Source: Dunaliella salina (Eukaryota; Chlorophyta; Chlorophyceae; Chlamydomonadales; Dunaliellaceae). From it: a stretch of DNA of 17,834 nt. Under the pieces are notes generated by a model that was not told the origin of the DNA, searched no databases, and was given only the letters and a program-made list of their open reading frames with translations. Both the position numbers and the translations under genes were made by a program. Shown here piece by piece: positions 16,801 to 17,834 of this stretch. The stretch spans positions 317,900 through 335,733 of the forward strand of contig MU069673.1 in assembly GCA_002284615.2 (NCBI GenBank). The letters run 5' to 3'. Positions within the stretch are counted from its first letter, which is position 1; every line of letters begins with the position of its first letter.

Positions 16801-17381
16801 TACAAAGAAAATCCCATCTTTGCACTAACAAAGCATAGTGTTGGAAAACCCACATGCTTTTGAAATGTAGCCATAAGAAGTCACGCAAGATGAAGACCCC
16901 CCTTAAATGGAAATTGTGAACTTGGATTGAGAATCAGGTTGCAAACTCCACATGAAAACAAGCTGAACAACACCTTATGTTAAAACAAGCTTCAATGACA
17001 ATCTGCTGCATACCTGGTACGTTGCCTGAGTGCGGTTAAAGCTGATTTCATGGGAGTGGACCTGGGAAGCAAGAAGACAGGGGAGCTAGAACAATGAGAG
17101 TGGAGCCCAACGAAACTTTTTTCTATGGAAGCTAGATGATCATGGATCCCCAAAGTGACCTGCTTCCACACCACGTTGAGGCATTGGAAAGCCCATGGAG
17201 ACGAAGGTCGCAAGAAGCTGCCAACATCGATGGAGAGTTTGCATACATAAAACATCTCCGATGCCTCAACTGAAACTGGAAAAAAAAGCTATTCAGGGAG
17301 GCTCACCTTGATGGTGCCCACACTTACTCCTCGGGGCACAAGAAAGAAGACAGCACTTGCTGAAAGGATGGAAAGGGTTAT
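12807..17381 (-). CDS. TMEM106-like (DUF1356) type II membrane protein, seven exons, 5' end outside the window
   Basis: TMEM106 proteins are lysosomal/endosomal membrane proteins with a cytosolic N-terminus, one membrane span and a luminal LEA2-like beta domain. Seven exons join with every intron in phase 0: 17381-17307, 17061-17014, 16693-16646, 15418-15374, 15009-14956, 13417-13301 and 12989-12807. Hallmarks in order: membrane span ending FFLVPRGVSVG, SFNRTQATYQ, IPVYNPNWLP, GTVNVSFYDQE+AG, VPRDYLLTIYTQC, FFLKADLQ and SKYLGATWNLPKIDNYFMINC. Four N-glycosylation sequons (NRT, NVS, NAS, NET) all fall after the membrane span, as a luminal domain requires. A His-rich tail (KHHHDDHD) follows the last Cys. 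In all 188 residues are visible. The cytosolic N-terminal exons must lie beyond 17834. Family by motif recall; location by analogy with animal TMEM106B. Confidence 0.78.
13301..13417 (-). CDS. TMEM106-like exon ELHLRLNASSVPRDYLL... to FFLKADLQ
   Basis: It has 39 codons in phase 0. The acceptor is pyrimidine-rich (CCTTCCTTCACCTCTCCAG) and the donor GTGAGT is a strong match. It contains an NAS sequon and a conserved-looking YTQC. Confidence 0.85.
13418..14955 (-). other. TMEM106-like intron (1538 bp)
   Basis: The intron carries the TG tract at 13723-13806 and a C-rich run at 14557-14575. It also holds exon-like minus-strand stretches at 14279-13958 (for example SIVYCTLAAPLTPIGIDAAS) and a plus-strand ORF at 14542-14793. 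None could be tied to a family, and the E-to-F protein junction is plausible without them. Confidence 0.6.
13723..13806. repeat. (TG)42 microsatellite
   Basis: An uninterrupted 84-base TG tract. It lies within an intron of the minus-strand gene and reads (CA)n on that gene's sense strand. Confidence 0.98.
14956..15009 (-). CDS. TMEM106-like exon AGHFFLDAATISRRANPE
   Basis: It has 18 codons in phase 0, acceptor TTCTGTGTGTAG and donor GTGTGG. It supplies the AG that follows FYDQE. Confidence 0.72.
15374..15418 (-). CDS. TMEM106-like exon VELSGTVNVSFYDQE
   Basis: It has 15 codons in phase 0, acceptor CGGTTTGCAG and donor GTCAGT. It contains an NVS sequon and the FYDQE segment that precedes AG in the family. 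Confidence 0.85.
15419..16645 (-). other. TMEM106-like intron (1227 bp)
   Basis: Strong splice ends (GTAAGT...TTTGCAG). It holds an 8-bp inverted repeat (15719-15726 and 15749-15756), a G-rich patch (15891-15904) and a 68-codon plus-strand ORF at 16016-16222 of unknown origin. Confidence 0.7.
16646..16693 (-). CDS. TMEM106-like exon IVLSTIIPVYNPNWLP
   Basis: It has 16 codons in phase 0, acceptor CCTACAATACAG and a strong donor, GTAAGT. The N-P-N turn is characteristic of LEA2-like domains. Confidence 0.85.
17014..17061 (-). CDS. TMEM106-like exon VHSHEISFNRTQATYQ
   Basis: It has 16 codons in phase 0, acceptor CTTGCTTCCCAG and donor GTATGC. It is the first luminal strand, with an NRT sequon. 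Confidence 0.8.
17307..17381 (-). CDS. TMEM106-like exon: transmembrane segment
   Basis: ITLSILSASAVFFLVPRG then VSVGTIK (25 codons). The acceptor is CATGCTGCAG and the donor GTGAGC. One hydrophobic span followed by the (F/V)PR turn is the TMEM106 signature. Confidence 0.8.

Positions 17382-17834
<453 letters not shown>

Noticed and set aside
17160..17217. Minus-strand FQCLNVVWKQ segment with splice-like edges between two TMEM106-like exons
   Set aside because: Its 58-nt length breaks the phase-0 pattern, and the flanking exons join into the expected family order without it.

Overview
The window looks like nuclear DNA of a eukaryote, most likely a green alga (chlorophyte). Reasons: two multi-exon genes with GT-AG introns, a pseudouridine synthase resembling the land-plant/algal organellar type, LINE retrotransposons with an RNase H and C-terminal region of the kind I associate with algal genomes, a TGTAA motif behind one gene, and many long (CA)n/(TG)n tracts. 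The species cannot be fixed from sequence alone. No prokaryotic gene layout, CRISPR array, tRNA or rRNA was seen.

Layout. (1) 1-1757: repeat-rich DNA (36-bp duplication, degenerate short tandem repeats, a three-copy ~105-bp minisatellite, a 37-unit CA tract), probably introns or upstream DNA of the next gene. (2) 1758-4652, + strand: the last four exons of an RluA-type RNA pseudouridine synthase gene, with the TGRTHQIR and PLLGD motifs split over exons; its 5' part, including the catalytic Asp exon, was not found. (3) About 4928-6155: a large imperfect inverted repeat (foldback) with a 19-bp perfect stem at its centre; its left arm is broken by a 315-bp 5'-truncated LINE on the minus strand with a 10-bp target-site duplication (TSD). 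(4) 6156-7384: no identified gene; a G-quadruplex motif and an unexplained coding-like minus-strand stretch. (5) 7385-11934, + strand: a decayed, 5'-truncated LINE of RNase H type, interrupted by a second LINE (endonuclease end plus reverse transcriptase) at 8612-11384. The nested insertion has a perfect 13-bp TSD (8599-8611 and 11385-11397), and the host reading frame continues exactly across it. (6) 11935-12806: no gene seen. (7) 17381 down to 12807, minus strand: seven exons of a TMEM106-like (DUF1356) type II membrane protein, all introns phase 0; the N-terminal exons lie beyond the right edge. The window ends inside a TG tract.

The two host genes converge on the transposon-filled interval. 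Both were read by joining exons by eye from splice signals and family motifs; they are not single long ORFs. The most notable results are the TMEM106-like gene with four N-glycosylation sequons, the exact nested LINE insertion, the 3' tail shared by three retroelement ends, and the foldback structure with a nested LINE.
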